A stretch of DNA of 64,000 bases from assembly GCF_900090205.1 (NCBI RefSeq), contig NZ_LT607802.1, forward strand, positions 4,083,243 through 4,147,242, read 5' to 3'. Position 1 is the stretch's first letter. Each line of letters opens with the position of its first letter. The notes under the pieces are model-generated. The model was not told where the DNA came from. It saw only the letters and a program-made list of their open reading frames with translations, and did no database searches. Both the position numbers and the translations under genes were made by a program. The stretch is from Vogesella sp. LIG4 (GTDB lineage Bacteria > Pseudomonadota > Gammaproteobacteria > Burkholderiales > Chromobacteriaceae). Below are positions 9,974-19,332 of this stretch, piece after piece.

Positions 9974-10530
9974 GGCAGCTCGCGCCCGTGGAACACCGTA
10001 CCGGGTGCAAGGAACGCAACCTGGATGGAGATTTCCTCTTCGCAGGCGGAGGTGATGCTTTCCGTATACCCCGCCTTATCGGTGACACCAGCCGTCTCCC
10101 TACCATCAGCGTGCATCACGGTGTAACGACGATTTGCCAGCGGTTTCCTGCTTTCGGAATCGACGATCAAAAAGCGATGCCCGTATAGCAAGCCTGCTCG
10201 GGCTTCTGACCGGAACACTTCAGGGGCCATTGCATGAGTCGATGCAGTTTTGGCATCCGGAACGATGTCTATCGTGGCCTGCAGCTGCGTCGCAATCAGC
10301 ACCGCCCCGCAAGAGGTGTGCATGCCCTCTACAGCCACATTCTTGCCGAAGTAGCTGACATTCTCGGCGGCAGCCACGATGACAAATGCCTGCTTGCACA
10401 ACGGGCAATAGCCTTTATGCCCGATACCGGATGCCGGCTTGCCATAAACATGCAAGCTGGAAAACGCCTCCAGCAGCACCCCGCCATGCGTGGTGGGGTC
10501 CCCCAGACGAATGATGGCCCGCTTGGTCAT
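9970..10530 (-). CDS. PAAR-domain protein with C-terminal extension
   Basis: 186 residues. The N-terminal 85 or so form a PAAR domain (GDPTTHGG near residues 10-17, HTSCGAVLIATQ near 71-82, with CPLC at 42-45), the metal-bound cone that sharpens the VgrG spike of type VI secretion systems. After a linker, residues about 116-172 form a small beta domain of the kind often attached to VgrG or PAAR proteins as a cargo adaptor (PLANRRYTV, DGRETAGVTDKAGYT). It is the first gene of a three-gene unit and overlaps the amidase gene by four bases. No VgrG, Hcp or sheath genes are in the window, so this is an orphan cargo module. Confidence 0.85.
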   Translation of the reverse strand: MTKRAIIRLGDPTTHGGVLLEAFSSLHVYGKPASGIGHKGYCPLCKQAFVIVAAAENVSYFGKNVAVEGMHTSCGAVLIATQLQATIDIVPDAKTASTHAMAPEVFRSEARAGLLYGHRFLIVDSESRKPLANRRYTVMHADGRETAGVTDKAGYTESITSACEEEISIQVAFLAPGTVFHGRELP

Positions 10531-10654
10531 GACATGCTCCTGGCTCGTGATGAAAACCCGGCAATTATCTTTTTGTCATCGAGAGCCAGAAATAACGGTT
10601 CACCATGCTTTAGAAATACGGTTCGTCCCGATTTGCCTGAGCCAGGCTAATCAA

Positions 10655-10707
10655 GCGCACAAAAAGCATGCGGCCAACCCTGCATCCCCCAGGGTTGGCC
10701 GCATTGT
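10655..10707. repeat. 53-bp direct repeat, right copy; terminator of the radical SAM gene
   Basis: Identical to 8812-8864. It begins 18 bases after the stop codon of the radical SAM gene on the minus strand and supplies its hairpin terminator (13-bp stem made of an inverted motif pair, then five T on the minus strand). This copy is probably the ancestral terminator, the left copy arriving with, or being created by, insertion of the islet. Confidence 0.92.
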
Positions 10708-10725
10708 GCTGTTTGTCGTTGCGAA

Positions 10726-12660
10726 TCAGTCCTGCTGCTGCAGCGCGCGGGTAATGAAATGACGCGGCACGCGCGGCTTGGGTACCCGCACGTCGAACCA
10801 CTGCTGCACGTTCATCTCCAGGCCGATGCCGTGCATGAAGTTGTACAGCGCCTTGTTCAGCGCGCGGCCCATGGCTTCGTGGTCGGTGCCGGTGGGGTCG
10901 ATGAAGCCCACGTCGTTGCGGGCGAAGGTGATGTCCGGCTGCGGAATCAGCTGCACGCCGTATTCGTCCGGGTTCTGCCCTACCGGCGAGTGCACGGTGC
11001 AGGCGAAGCGGTGGAAGAAACCGCTCTGGATGCAGCCGTTGTCGAACAGCTGGCGCACGTATTCCAGCGCGTCCACGGTGTCCTGCACCGTCTGGGTGGG
11101 GAAGCCGTACATCAGGTAGGCATGCACCAGGATGCCGGCCTCGGTAAAGCCCTGCGTCACCCGCGCCACCTGCTCCACCGACACGCCCTTCTTCATCAGC
11201 TTGAGCAGGCGGTCGGAGGCCACTTCCAGCCCGCCGGAAATGGCGATGCAACCGGATTCGGCCAGCAGCTGGCACAACTCGGGGGTGAAGGATTTCTCGA
11301 AGCGGATATTGCCCCACCAGGAGATGCTCACCTGGCGGCGCAGCAGCTCCTCGGCCAGCGCGCGCAGCATCTTGGGCGGCGCCGCCTCGTCCACGAAGTG
11401 GAAGCCGGTCTGCCCGGTCTCGGCGATGATGGCCTCGATGCGGTCCACCAACACCTCGGCCGAGGCGGTCTCGTAGCGCGAGATGTAGTCCAGCGTCACG
11501 TCGCAGAAGCTGCACTTCTTCCAGTAGCAGCCGTGCGCCACCGTCAGTTTGTTCCAGCGCCCGTCGCTCCACAGCCGGTGCATGGGGTTGAGCATGTCCA
11601 GCAGCGACAGGTAGCGGTCGATGGGCAGGCCGTCCCAGGTGGGGGTACCCACCTCGCTGAACGGGATGTCGGCCTCCATCATGTTCACGTAACGCACGGC
11701 GGCCTTCCCGTCTTCCCCGGCTTCGCGCAGATAGGTGCGCACCAGCCGCGAGGCGCCGCGCTGGCCGGCGAAGTGCTCCAGCAGCGCCAGGATCGGCTTC
11801 TCGCCGTCGTCCAGGGTGATGAAGTCGAAGTAGTCGAACACCCGCGTCTCTTTCAGTTCGCGCAGCTCGGTGTTGACGAAGCCCCCGCCCAGCACGGTGC
11901 GGATCTGCGGCCAACGTTGCTTGATGGTCTGCGCGATGCGGAACGCGGCGTACACCGAGCCGGGGAATGGCACCGACAGCAGCACCACGTCCGGCTGGTG
12001 GCGTTCGATGGCGGCCACGGTCAGCTCGGCCAGGGTGTCGTCCACCTGGTTGGGCGCCGCCGCCAGCGCCCGCGCCAGCGGCTCGAAAGTGGGCTGCGCC
12101 ATGGCCAGCGATTCGGCGTAGCGCACGAATTCGAAGCGCGGGTCCACCGCCTCGCGCAGCACGTCGGCCAGGTCGTTCAGGTACAGCGTGGCCAGGTGGC
12201 GGGCGCGGTCGTAGCTGCCCAGCGCGCCGAAGGCCCAGGCCAGCGGGTCACCGCCTTCCGGGTCATCCGGGTCCATGTAGTTGTCCAGCGAGGCGAAGCG
12301 CGCGCCTTCCGGCAGGTAGCCGCGGCTGGCGATGCGGTAGGCCAGCGTGGCGTCGCGCCCCTGCAGGAAGCCGATCACCCGGTCCACGGTGAGCAGGTAC
12401 TGCTCGTAGTTCTCCAGGAAGTGCCACAGCTGCTGGCTGCGCTTCTTCACCGGCAGCGCCTCCACCGCCGGGCGTATCGCCTCCAGCCCGGCGCGCGAGA
12501 ACAGCCGCAGCACCAGCGCCAGCGCCAGATCCTCCTGCACCGCCGCCACGCCGCGCGAGCGCAGGAAGCCGGTGATGTAGGCGGTGGACGGGTACGGCGT
12601 GTTCAGCTGCGTCATCGGCGGGATGAGCGACAGCACGCGGGGCGAAGCAATCTGGGGCAT
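10726..12660 (-). CDS. B12-binding radical SAM protein
   Basis: A 644-residue member of the cobalamin-dependent radical SAM superfamily. The middle region (about residues 190-300, with QPDVVLLSVPFPG and TVLGGGFVN) looks like a B12-binding Rossmann domain. The radical SAM cluster motif is CYWKKCSFC (Cys378, Cys382, Cys385), which binds the 4Fe-4S cluster that cleaves S-adenosylmethionine; the TIM-barrel continues with ISGGLE. It resembles uncharacterised members annotated as radical SAM proteins of about 640 residues, and the substrate cannot be deduced. It is transcribed alone, with its terminator in the 53-bp repeat. Confidence 0.88.
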   Translation of the reverse strand: MPQIASPRVLSLIPPMTQLNTPYPSTAYITGFLRSRGVAAVQEDLALALVLRLFSRAGLEAIRPAVEALPVKKRSQQLWHFLENYEQYLLTVDRVIGFLQGRDATLAYRIASRGYLPEGARFASLDNYMDPDDPEGGDPLAWAFGALGSYDRARHLATLYLNDLADVLREAVDPRFEFVRYAESLAMAQPTFEPLARALAAAPNQVDDTLAELTVAAIERHQPDVVLLSVPFPGSVYAAFRIAQTIKQRWPQIRTVLGGGFVNTELRELKETRVFDYFDFITLDDGEKPILALLEHFAGQRGASRLVRTYLREAGEDGKAAVRYVNMMEADIPFSEVGTPTWDGLPIDRYLSLLDMLNPMHRLWSDGRWNKLTVAHGCYWKKCSFCDVTLDYISRYETASAEVLVDRIEAIIAETGQTGFHFVDEAAPPKMLRALAEELLRRQVSISWWGNIRFEKSFTPELCQLLAESGCIAISGGLEVASDRLLKLMKKGVSVEQVARVTQGFTEAGILVHAYLMYGFPTQTVQDTVDALEYVRQLFDNGCIQSGFFHRFACTVHSPVGQNPDEYGVQLIPQPDITFARNDVGFIDPTGTDHEAMGRALNKALYNFMHGIGLEMNVQQWFDVRVPKPRVPRHFITRALQQQD

Positions 12661-12840
12661 GGCGGGTTCCGGCTGAAAACAAGGCGGGCAGCCATGGCTG
12701 CCCGTGATGTGCGGATTTTCTCATGAAAAGCCCGCTTTGACATGGTTGGCCGCAGGCTTGCCAAGCGCAAACCGGCACACGCCAAAAAATGACAATGCGG
12801 TAATATACCGGCTTCCCGCTCACCTGATAACGAGGACACC

Positions 12841-13224
12841 ATGCGTCACCTGATCACCATTCTGAGCCTGGGCCTGGGGCTTGCCCTGGCCGCCGGCGCC
12901 CACGCCAACTCCAGCTGCGACAAGCCCCGCAACGATTTCGACGACCTCTACTGCCTGAACAAGGTCTACAGCCAGGCAGACAAGGACCTCAACGACAACT
13001 ACGGCCAGCTGGCCAAGCTGCTGGATGGCGACGGCCGCCGCACGCTGAAGAGCGGCCAGCTGCAATGGATGCGCCAGCGCAACGACAACTGCAGCTATCG
13101 CGACCAGCGCGGTTTCTTCGTCAACCTGGATTGCGCCACGCAGACCACGCTGGAGCGGGTGCGCTTCCTGCAGGACCGCGTGCGCGAGTGCAAAAGCGCC
13201 GGCTGCATGAACAGCAAGCTGTAA
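12841..13224 (+). CDS. LprI-like (DUF1311) periplasmic protein
   Basis: A 127-residue secreted protein with a signal peptide (MRHLITILSLGLGLALAAGA, cleavage near AHA). The mature part has the LprI/DUF1311 pattern: DLYCLNKVYSQADKDLNDNY, then LKSGQLQWMRQRNDNC. Six cysteines (26, 38, 84, 98, 117, 122) could give three disulphides. LprI proteins have been described as lysozyme inhibitors in some bacteria, but many members are unstudied, so a lysozyme-inhibitor role is only possible here. A GAGGA ribosome site precedes the ATG, and a TAATAT-type -10 region lies about 35 bases upstream. Confidence 0.85.
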   Translation: MRHLITILSLGLGLALAAGAHANSSCDKPRNDFDDLYCLNKVYSQADKDLNDNYGQLAKLLDGDGRRTLKSGQLQWMRQRNDNCSYRDQRGFFVNLDCATQTTLERVRFLQDRVRECKSAGCMNSKL

Positions 13225-13350
13225 GCATGACGGGGCGGCCGCGCGGCTGCCCCTGCCCCACCCGGCGCGGGAAGCCGCTATGCAAGCCGGTTTTTTCCGC
13301 GCCGCCGGCTGCCTATAGTGACAACAGCCACCACTCACACCCCACACCCC

Positions 13351-13785
13351 ATGAACGACACCCAGATCGACCTGGTGCAGCACGCCTGGGATCAGCTGTC
13401 CTACAACCGCGACCAGTTCACCCTCGACATCTACGACGCGCTGTTCCGGCTCGACCCCGGCCTGCGTCCGATGTTCAACCTGCCGCCGGAGCGGCTGTCG
13501 CAGAACCTGGGGCGCACGCTCAATACCATTCTCACCAGCCTGCACGACCTGGACAGCATCCGCTTCGTCATCATCGGCCTGGGCGTGCAGCACTACCGCT
13601 ATGGCGTGAAGCCGGAGCACTTCGCTGTGCTCAAGGCAGCACTGACCGAGGTACTGCAGCAGCACCTGGGCGCGCAGCTCACCCCGGAACTGGCCGAGGC
13701 CTGGTCGCAGGCCTACGACCTGATCGCCACGCTGATGCAGCAGGGGCTGGCGCAGGCGGCGCAGCGACAGCAGAGCGCCGACTGA
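13351..13785 (+). CDS. single-domain bacterial globin
   Basis: A 144-residue haem globin. It has the globin helix pattern with a phenylalanine at the CD1 position (MFNL, Phe42) and the proximal haem histidine His81 in GVQHYRYGVKPEHF, closely resembling the globin part of flavohaemoglobins and single-domain haemoglobins. There is no reductase domain. Likely roles are binding or detoxifying oxygen or nitric oxide. The ATG at 13351 was chosen because an in-frame earlier start at 13318 would add residues unlike any globin N-terminus. No clear ribosome site is seen for either. It converges with the pirin gene and shares a terminator with it. Confidence 0.88.
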   Translation: MNDTQIDLVQHAWDQLSYNRDQFTLDIYDALFRLDPGLRPMFNLPPERLSQNLGRTLNTILTSLHDLDSIRFVIIGLGVQHYRYGVKPEHFAVLKAALTEVLQQHLGAQLTPELAEAWSQAYDLIATLMQQGLAQAAQRQQSAD

Positions 13786-13811
13786 AATCCGCGACGCAGG
13801 GCGACAGCAAA

Positions 13812-13843
13812 AATGGCGTTCACCCGCTGGAGTGAACGCCATT
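13812..13843. terminator. bidirectional terminator between globin and pirin genes
   Basis: A perfect 12-bp stem (AATGGCGTTCAC / GTGAACGCCATT) with an 8-base loop lies between two convergent genes. The flanking A run gives T's on the minus strand. Confidence 0.85.
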
Positions 13844-13861
13844 CCGCTACCACAAGCTGGC

Positions 13862-14557
13862 TTATGCCAGATCGAACAGCAGCGCCTGCAGTGGCTCGCT
13901 GCCAACGTTGCGCAGGGTGTAGGCCGGCTGTGCGGTGACCCTGGCGGCATCGCCCGGGCCGATCTGGCTATCATCCAGCTGCAGCTGCCCCTTCACCACG
14001 TGCACATAGCTGCAACGCTCCGGCTGCTGGCTGAAGTCCAGCGACTCGCCCGGCGCCAGGATCAGCTGGTACAGCCGCGCGTCCTGCCGCATTTTCAGGC
14101 TGCCATCGGCGCCGTCCGGCGAGGCCACCAGGGTCAGGCCCGGCGCCAGGCCGAAGTCCTTCTGCTGGTAGCCCGGCGCGCCGCCGCGCTCGGCCGGCTC
14201 GATCCAGATCTGCAGAAAGCGCAGCTCCTCGCTGTCGCTGGCGTTGTACTCGCTGTGCATGATGCCGCGGCCGGCGCTCATCAGCTGGAACTCGCCGGCG
14301 CGCAGCACTTCTTCGGTACCGGTGGAATCACGGTGACGGATGGCGCCCTGCAGCACGTAGCTGATGATTTCCATGTCGCGGTGGCCGTGGGTGTCGAAAC
14401 CCGCACGTGGCAGTACACGGTCGTCGTTGATCACCCGCAAGTCGGAAAAGCCCATGTGCGCCGGGTCGTAGTAACTGGCGAACGAGAAGCTATGCCGGCT
14501 TTGCAGCCAGCCAAAGTCGGCCTTGCCACGGGAGTCGGCGCTGCGGATGCTGATCAT
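13862..14557 (-). CDS. yhhW: pirin family protein (YhhW-like)
   Basis: A 231-residue bicupin of the pirin family. Metal ligands are visible as GFDTHGHRDMEI (His57, His59) and GIMHSEYN (His101, Glu103), followed by the FLQIWIEP segment typical of YhhW, an iron-containing quercetin 2,3-dioxygenase-type protein. The natural substrate is unknown for most family members. It is divergent from the tryptophan dioxygenase gene across a 353-base gap. The gene symbol is by family resemblance only. Confidence 0.87.
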   Translation of the reverse strand: MISIRSADSRGKADFGWLQSRHSFSFASYYDPAHMGFSDLRVINDDRVLPRAGFDTHGHRDMEIISYVLQGAIRHRDSTGTEEVLRAGEFQLMSAGRGIMHSEYNASDSEELRFLQIWIEPAERGGAPGYQQKDFGLAPGLTLVASPDGADGSLKMRQDARLYQLILAPGESLDFSQQPERCSYVHVVKGQLQLDDSQIGPGDAARVTAQPAYTLRNVGSEPLQALLFDLA

Positions 14558-14910
14558 GATGAATTCTCCTGAATGTTCGTCACCGCCAGAAAAATGGCAA
14601 GATGCGCTTTTCTGCGGCGACGAAATGTACTTTACCGCCTGTTCCCGGCAATAAAAACCGGAGAATTCTGCCTAGCCCGTTCAACTTATTCGATCAGCCC
14701 GCCGTGGCAGCAGGCCAGGCCACACCCGCGCGGCAAGGCAGGTCTGCTTGCAAGATTTTTCTGTTTATCGCCCGCCAAACCGAATTTTCTGCACATTCCG
14801 CCGTTATCCGGCGGGCAATACGCAACCAGTGTCTGCCGTCCGGATGCTAGGATTTATCGATAGCCGGTGCCCTTGCGCACCCTTACCCGCACCCACCCGG
14901 AGCAGCCACC
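14558..14910. promoter_or_regulatory. divergent promoter region between pirin and tryptophan dioxygenase genes
   Basis: A 353-base gap with no convincing gene. It must hold the promoters of both flanking genes. An AT-richer part lies at about 14580-14650, but I could not assign -35/-10 boxes or an operator with confidence. Confidence 0.5.
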
Positions 14911-15780
14911 ATGCAATGTCCGATGTCCGGCCAAGCCGCCCAGCCTGCCAGCAATAGCGAAGAGCGCTGGCACGAAGCGCAGATGGATTTCTCGAAACTG
15001 ATGAGCTACGGCGACTACCTGGGGCTGGACCAGATTCTGAACGCCCAGCACCCGCTGTCGCCGGATCACAACGAGATGCTGTTCATCGTGCAGCACCAGA
15101 CTTCCGAGCTGTGGATGAAGCTGATGCTGCACGAGCTGCGCGCCGCCCGCGAGCAGGTGAAGCAGGATCATCTGTCGCCGGCGTTCAAGATGCTGGCGCG
15201 CGTGTCGCGCATCATGGAGCAGCTGGTGCAGGCGTGGAACGTGCTGTCCACCATGACGCCGCCGGAATACAGCGCCATGCGCCCCTACCTCGGCCAGTCG
15301 TCCGGCTTCCAGTCCTTCCAGTACCGCGAGATCGAATTCATTCTCGGCAACAAGAATGCAGCGATGCTCAAACCGCACGCCCACCGCCCGGAACACCTGG
15401 CGCTGGTGACCGAGGCGCTGCAGACCCCGTCGCTGTACGACGAGGCGATCCGCCTGATGGCGCGCCGCGGCCTGCCCATCGATGCCGACTGCCTGCAGCG
15501 CGACTGGACCCAGCCCGCCGGCTACAACGCCTCGGTGGAAGCCGCCTGGCTGCAGGTGTACCGCCAGCCGGACGAGCACTGGGAGCTGTACCAGCTGGGC
15601 GAGAAATTCGTCGATCTGGAAGACGCCTTCCGCCAGTGGCGCTTCCGCCACGTCACCACGGTGGAGCGGGTGATCGGCTTCAAGCGCGGCACCGGCGGCA
15701 CCGAGGGCGTGAGCTACCTGCGCAAGATGCTGGACGTGGTGCTGTTCCCGGAGCTGTGGCGGCTGCGCACCGAGCTGTAA
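14911..15780 (+). CDS. kynA: tryptophan 2,3-dioxygenase
   Basis: A 289-residue haem enzyme that opens the indole ring of L-tryptophan to N-formylkynurenine, the first step of the kynurenine pathway. Family motifs are [38 protein letters not shown] and the C-terminal [19 protein letters not shown]; His247 in that last motif is the haem ligand and the glycine-rich loop closes over the substrate. Length matches bacterial enzymes. No other kynurenine pathway genes are nearby, so kynB and kynU would have to be elsewhere. It ends at a perfect palindromic terminator. Confidence 0.95.
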   Translation: MQCPMSGQAAQPASNSEERWHEAQMDFSKLMSYGDYLGLDQILNAQHPLSPDHNEMLFIVQHQTSELWMKLMLHELRAAREQVKQDHLSPAFKMLARVSRIMEQLVQAWNVLSTMTPPEYSAMRPYLGQSSGFQSFQYREIEFILGNKNAAMLKPHAHRPEHLALVTEALQTPSLYDEAIRLMARRGLPIDADCLQRDWTQPAGYNASVEAAWLQVYRQPDEHWELYQLGEKFVDLEDAFRQWRFRHVTTVERVIGFKRGTGGTEGVSYLRKMLDVVLFPELWRLRTEL

Positions 15781-15814
15781 CAGCCTGCACGCGATCAGCT
15801 GCACTTCACTCACG

Positions 15815-15846
15815 ACAAGGGTTGGCCGCATGCGGCCAACCCTTGT
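15815..15846 (+). terminator. 32-bp perfect palindrome made of two head-to-head motif copies
   Basis: Two 16-base arms (ACAAGGGTTGGCCGCA and its exact complement) meet with no spacer, 35 bases after the kynA stop. It contains two copies of the repeated 10-mer in inverted orientation and is followed by TTGTTT, so it can act as the kynA terminator. Confidence 0.85.
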
Positions 15847-16005
15847 TGTTTGCAGCCCGCCAACGGGCATGCAGCACAGGCAAGGGCCGGCTATCGCCGG
15901 CCCTTGCCGCTTTCCAGCACAACTGGCATCCACCCGCGGGATGGTCTTCACTGAAGCATCGATAAAACATCGTATCAGCGCCGGCATGCCGGCAAGGAGG
16001 CCATC

Positions 16006-16581
16006 ATGCATATCGCCATCATCGGCAAGGGCAATGTCGGTTCTGCACTGCAGGCGGGGCTGTCGCAACTGGGCCACCAGGTACGCGCCGTCGGTCGCGA
16101 CCCGCAGCTGGTACACCAGGCAGCGCTGGCCAGCGAATTGATCATCCTCGCCATGCCCTACAGCGAAACGGACAACGTGGTTACCGCGCTGGGCGTGGCG
16201 GCCAACGGCAAGGTGGTGGTGGATGCCACCAACCTGCTCACCGACAGCCTGCACCTGGCTGCCGGCTTCGACACCAGCGGCGCCGAGTTGCTGCAGCAGA
16301 AGCTGCCGGCGGCACAGGTAGTGAAGGCGTTCAACACCTGCTTTGCCGGCACCATGGCCAGCGGCCACGTCAAGGGCGAACAGCTGGTGGGGCTGGTGGC
16401 CGGCGACGATGCCGCCGCCAAGCAGACGGTGCTGGAGATAGTGGCGGCGCTGGGTTTCGATGCGGTGGATGCCGGCCCGCTGCTGATGGCGCGCTACCTG
16501 GAGCCGATGGCGCTGCTCAACATCCGCCTGGCCTATGTGCAGGGGCTGGGGGCCAATATGGGTTTCCGCCTGGTACGCTGA
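16006..16581 (+). CDS. NADPH-dependent F420 reductase-like oxidoreductase
   Basis: A 191-residue protein with an N-terminal Rossmann fold: IGKGNVGSAL gives the Gly7-x-Gly9-x-x-Gly12 dinucleotide motif, followed by an Arg-containing loop (VGRDP) that favours NADPH. The rest (VVKAFNTCFAG, ARYLEPMALLNIRLAY) resembles the F420-dependent NADP reductase/YrpG-like family. Bacteria of this kind usually lack F420, so the true cofactor partner is unclear. An AAGGAGG ribosome site lies just before the ATG. It is transcribed on its own. Confidence 0.83.
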   Translation: MHIAIIGKGNVGSALQAGLSQLGHQVRAVGRDPQLVHQAALASELIILAMPYSETDNVVTALGVAANGKVVVDATNLLTDSLHLAAGFDTSGAELLQQKLPAAQVVKAFNTCFAGTMASGHVKGEQLVGLVAGDDAAAKQTVLEIVAALGFDAVDAGPLLMARYLEPMALLNIRLAYVQGLGANMGFRLVR

Positions 16582-16794
16582 GCGCCTGTCACTATCTGCT
16601 ACGCCGCGGCGAGATGGCGTTAAAAACAACTTCGAAATGCGGATTTACTTAGTGTAGATTCCGCTTTCCCGGTCGTTTTCGCCTTGTCTTGCGCCAGCTG
16701 GCAAGCGCGTGGACAGACTCGGCACGCCGACATGCCCCGCGACGGGTGAATGCCAAGTCCGGGCACCTGCAACGCCAGACATATGGATGACCGC

Positions 16795-17685
16795 ATGCCC
16801 CTTTCCTGCCTGCTGCGCAGCGTAACAACACGCCTGTGCGGCACCTTGCTGCTTGCCCTGCCGGCAGCGGCCCGTGCCGCCTCACCGCTGGATATCGAAC
16901 TTACCTGGGTCACCCTGGGCTCGGAGCCCTACACCATCAGCAGCGGCAAGCTGGCCGGCCAGGGCGTCATGGATCTGATCGTCGCGGCAATCCACCCCCG
17001 GCTGTCCAGCCGCCCGCCACAGCAGGTGCATGCCATGGCAGCGCGCATCGAGATGGAAATGCACAAGCCCGGCACCCGCTGCACCACCAGCCTGCTGCCC
17101 ACGCCAACGCGCGAGCAGTACCTGATTTTCAGCCAGCCTTACGAGCAGATACTGCCCAATGGTCTGATCACCCTGAAGTGGCGGCAGCACTTCCTGACAC
17201 CCTATCGGGCGGCCAACAACACCATCCAGTTGAGCAAGCTGCTGCAGAACCCGGGCTACAAACTGGGCGTCAGCATGGCGCGCGCCTTCGGCGGCAGTAT
17301 CAATACCGTGCTGCAGCCTTATCTGGACAAGCAGGCCGGCAATGTCGTGCAGCTGTCCGGCATCACCAACCTCAAGATGCGGCGCTCCGGCCGCATCGAC
17401 TTCTTCCTCGGCTACCCATACGACCAGTATGACAATGTGGGCGTGCCCAACGAAATGGCGCGCGACACGGTATTCCTGCCACTGGCGGAAGGCGGCGGCC
17501 TGCTGCCTGCCACCATGGCCTGCCAGCGCACGGAACAGGGCAAGCAGGTAGTTGCGCTGTTCAACAGCCTGCTGCAGGAGGACAAGGCCTTGCGCCGCAG
17601 CCTGGTGGTGGCGTACGAGCGCTGGCTCAGCCCCAGTGCCATCGTCACGCTGCATAACATGCTGCGTCAGGAAGCAACGCAGTAG
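16795..17685 (+). CDS. periplasmic substrate-binding-like protein (TIGR02285-type)
   Basis: About 296 residues with a signal peptide ending near AAARAAS. The mature protein looks like a divergent family 3 solute-binding protein (IELTWVTLGSEPYTI at the start, FSQPYEQI, GYKLGV, a C-terminal KALRRSLVVAYERWLSP) of the kind labelled TIGR02285. No transport permease is beside it, so it may be a stand-alone sensor or binding protein. In-frame starts exist at 16750, 16783 and 16795; none has a strong ribosome site, and 16795 gives the most typical signal peptide. It converges with ahpF. Confidence 0.78.
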   Translation: MPLSCLLRSVTTRLCGTLLLALPAAARAASPLDIELTWVTLGSEPYTISSGKLAGQGVMDLIVAAIHPRLSSRPPQQVHAMAARIEMEMHKPGTRCTTSLLPTPTREQYLIFSQPYEQILPNGLITLKWRQHFLTPYRAANNTIQLSKLLQNPGYKLGVSMARAFGGSINTVLQPYLDKQAGNVVQLSGITNLKMRRSGRIDFFLGYPYDQYDNVGVPNEMARDTVFLPLAEGGGLLPATMACQRTEQGKQVVALFNSLLQEDKALRRSLVVAYERWLSPSAIVTLHNMLRQEATQ

Positions 17686-17700
17686 ACCCGCCCCGCACGC

Positions 17701-17731
17701 AAAAAAACACCCCGGTCGAACAGACCCGGGG
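17701..17731 (-). terminator. terminator of ahpF
   Basis: On the minus strand a hairpin with arms CCCCGG and CCGGGG is followed by seven T, 27 bases after the ahpF stop. Confidence 0.88.
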
Positions 17732-17757
17732 CGCCCAAGGAGACGGTTGTTAGCTGA

Positions 17758-19332
17758 TCAGGCAGCGCTTACGCCGCTGCGGATCAGGTGGTCAAAGGCG
17801 CCGAGCGCTGCCTTGGCGCCCTCGCCCATGGCGATGATGATCTGCTTGTACGGTACATCGGTTACGTCGCCGGCGGCGTACACCCCCGGCACGGTGGTGT
17901 CCTGCTGGCGGCCCACCAGAATCTCGCCGCGGCTGGACAGCTCCACGCTGCCCTTGAGCCAGTCGGTATTGGGCAGCAGGCCGATCTGCACGAAAATGCC
18001 CTCCAGTTCGATATGGCGCGCTTCACCGCTGGCACGATCAATATAGTCGAGCCCGTTTACTTTGCTGCCGTCGCCGCTTACCGCGGTGGTCTGCGCCTGC
18101 AGGATCACCGTCACATTGGGCAGGCTGCGCAGCTTGTTCTGCAGTACCGCGTCGGCACGCATGGCATCGCCGAACTCCAGCAGGGTAACGTGCGACACGA
18201 TGCCGGCCAGGTCGATGGCCGCTTCCACGCCGGAGTTGCCGCCGCCCACCACCGCCACGCGCTTGCCCTTGAACAGCGGGCCGTCACAGTGCGGGCAGTA
18301 GGCCACGCCCTTGTTGCGGTATTCCTGCTCGCCCGGCACGTTCATTTCGCGCCAGCGCGCACCGGTGGCAATGATCACCGTTTTGGCTTTCAGGGTGGCA
18401 CCGCTTTCCAGGCGCACCTCGGTCAGCCCGCTGGCGGTTTCGCTGGCCGGCAGCAGCTTGCTGGCGCGCTGCAGGTTCATGATGTCGACTTCGTAATCCT
18501 TGACGTGCTGCTCCAGCGCCATTGCCAGTTTCGGGCCTTCGGTTTCCTTTACCGAGATGAAGTTTTCGATGCCCATGGTGTCCAGCACCTGGCCGCCGAA
18601 GCGCTCGGCCACCACGCCGGTGCGGATGCCCTTGCGCGCAGTGTAGATGGCTGCCGCCGCGCCGGCCGGCCCACCGCCGACCACCAACACATCAAATGCG
18701 TCCTTGCCGGCAATTTTTTCGGCCTCGCGCGCTGCTGCGCCGGTATCCAGCCGGGCGACGATTTCTTCCAGCCCCATGCGGCCCTGGCCGAACACTTCGC
18801 CGTTCAGGTACACGCTGGGCACCGACATGATCTGGCGCTGTGTCACCTCGTCCTGGAACAGCGCACCGTCGATCATGCTGTGGCGGATGTTCGGGTTCAG
18901 CACCGCCATCAGGTTCAGCGCCTGCACCACGTCCGGGCAGTTCTGGCACGACAGCGAGATATAGGTTTCGAAGCGGTATTCACCCGCCAGGCCCTGCACC
19001 TGCTCAATCAGCGCCTGCCCGGCCTTGGACGGGTGGCCGCCCACCTGCAGCAGCGCCAGCACCAGCGAGGTGAATTCGTGGCCCAGCGGCACGCCGGCAA
19101 ACTGTACACGGGCGACGTCCTCGCCCGTGCGGCCAACGGTGAACGACGGCTGGCGCGCATCGTTGCCGTCAAGGCGCACGCTGACTTTATCCGACAGCCC
19201 GGCGATGTCGAGCAGCAGGCCGCGCACCTCTTCGTCCTTGGCGCCATGGCCCAGCGAGGCCACCAGTTCGATCGGGTATTGCAGCTTGGTGAGATAGCTT
19301 TGCAGTTGGGTCTTGATGGTGTTGTCCAGCAT
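17758..19332 (-). CDS. ahpF: alkyl hydroperoxide reductase subunit F
   Basis: A 524-residue flavoprotein that passes electrons from NADH through FAD and disulphides to AhpC. The N-terminal double thioredoxin-fold domain has the CxxC pair Cys129/Cys132 (SLSCQNCPD). The FAD site is [19 protein letters not shown], the second redox pair is Cys346/Cys349 (AYCPHCDG), followed by the NADH site [16 protein letters not shown]. The start at 19332 ([10 protein letters not shown]) is supported by an AAGGAG ribosome site; a longer open frame to 19410 adds 26 unlikely residues. It lies 241 bases after ahpC on the same strand. Confidence 0.95.
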   Translation of the reverse strand: MLDNTIKTQLQSYLTKLQYPIELVASLGHGAKDEEVRGLLLDIAGLSDKVSVRLDGNDARQPSFTVGRTGEDVARVQFAGVPLGHEFTSLVLALLQVGGHPSKAGQALIEQVQGLAGEYRFETYISLSCQNCPDVVQALNLMAVLNPNIRHSMIDGALFQDEVTQRQIMSVPSVYLNGEVFGQGRMGLEEIVARLDTGAAAREAEKIAGKDAFDVLVVGGGPAGAAAAIYTARKGIRTGVVAERFGGQVLDTMGIENFISVKETEGPKLAMALEQHVKDYEVDIMNLQRASKLLPASETASGLTEVRLESGATLKAKTVIIATGARWREMNVPGEQEYRNKGVAYCPHCDGPLFKGKRVAVVGGGNSGVEAAIDLAGIVSHVTLLEFGDAMRADAVLQNKLRSLPNVTVILQAQTTAVSGDGSKVNGLDYIDRASGEARHIELEGIFVQIGLLPNTDWLKGSVELSSRGEILVGRQQDTTVPGVYAAGDVTDVPYKQIIIAMGEGAKAALGAFDHLIRSGVSAA

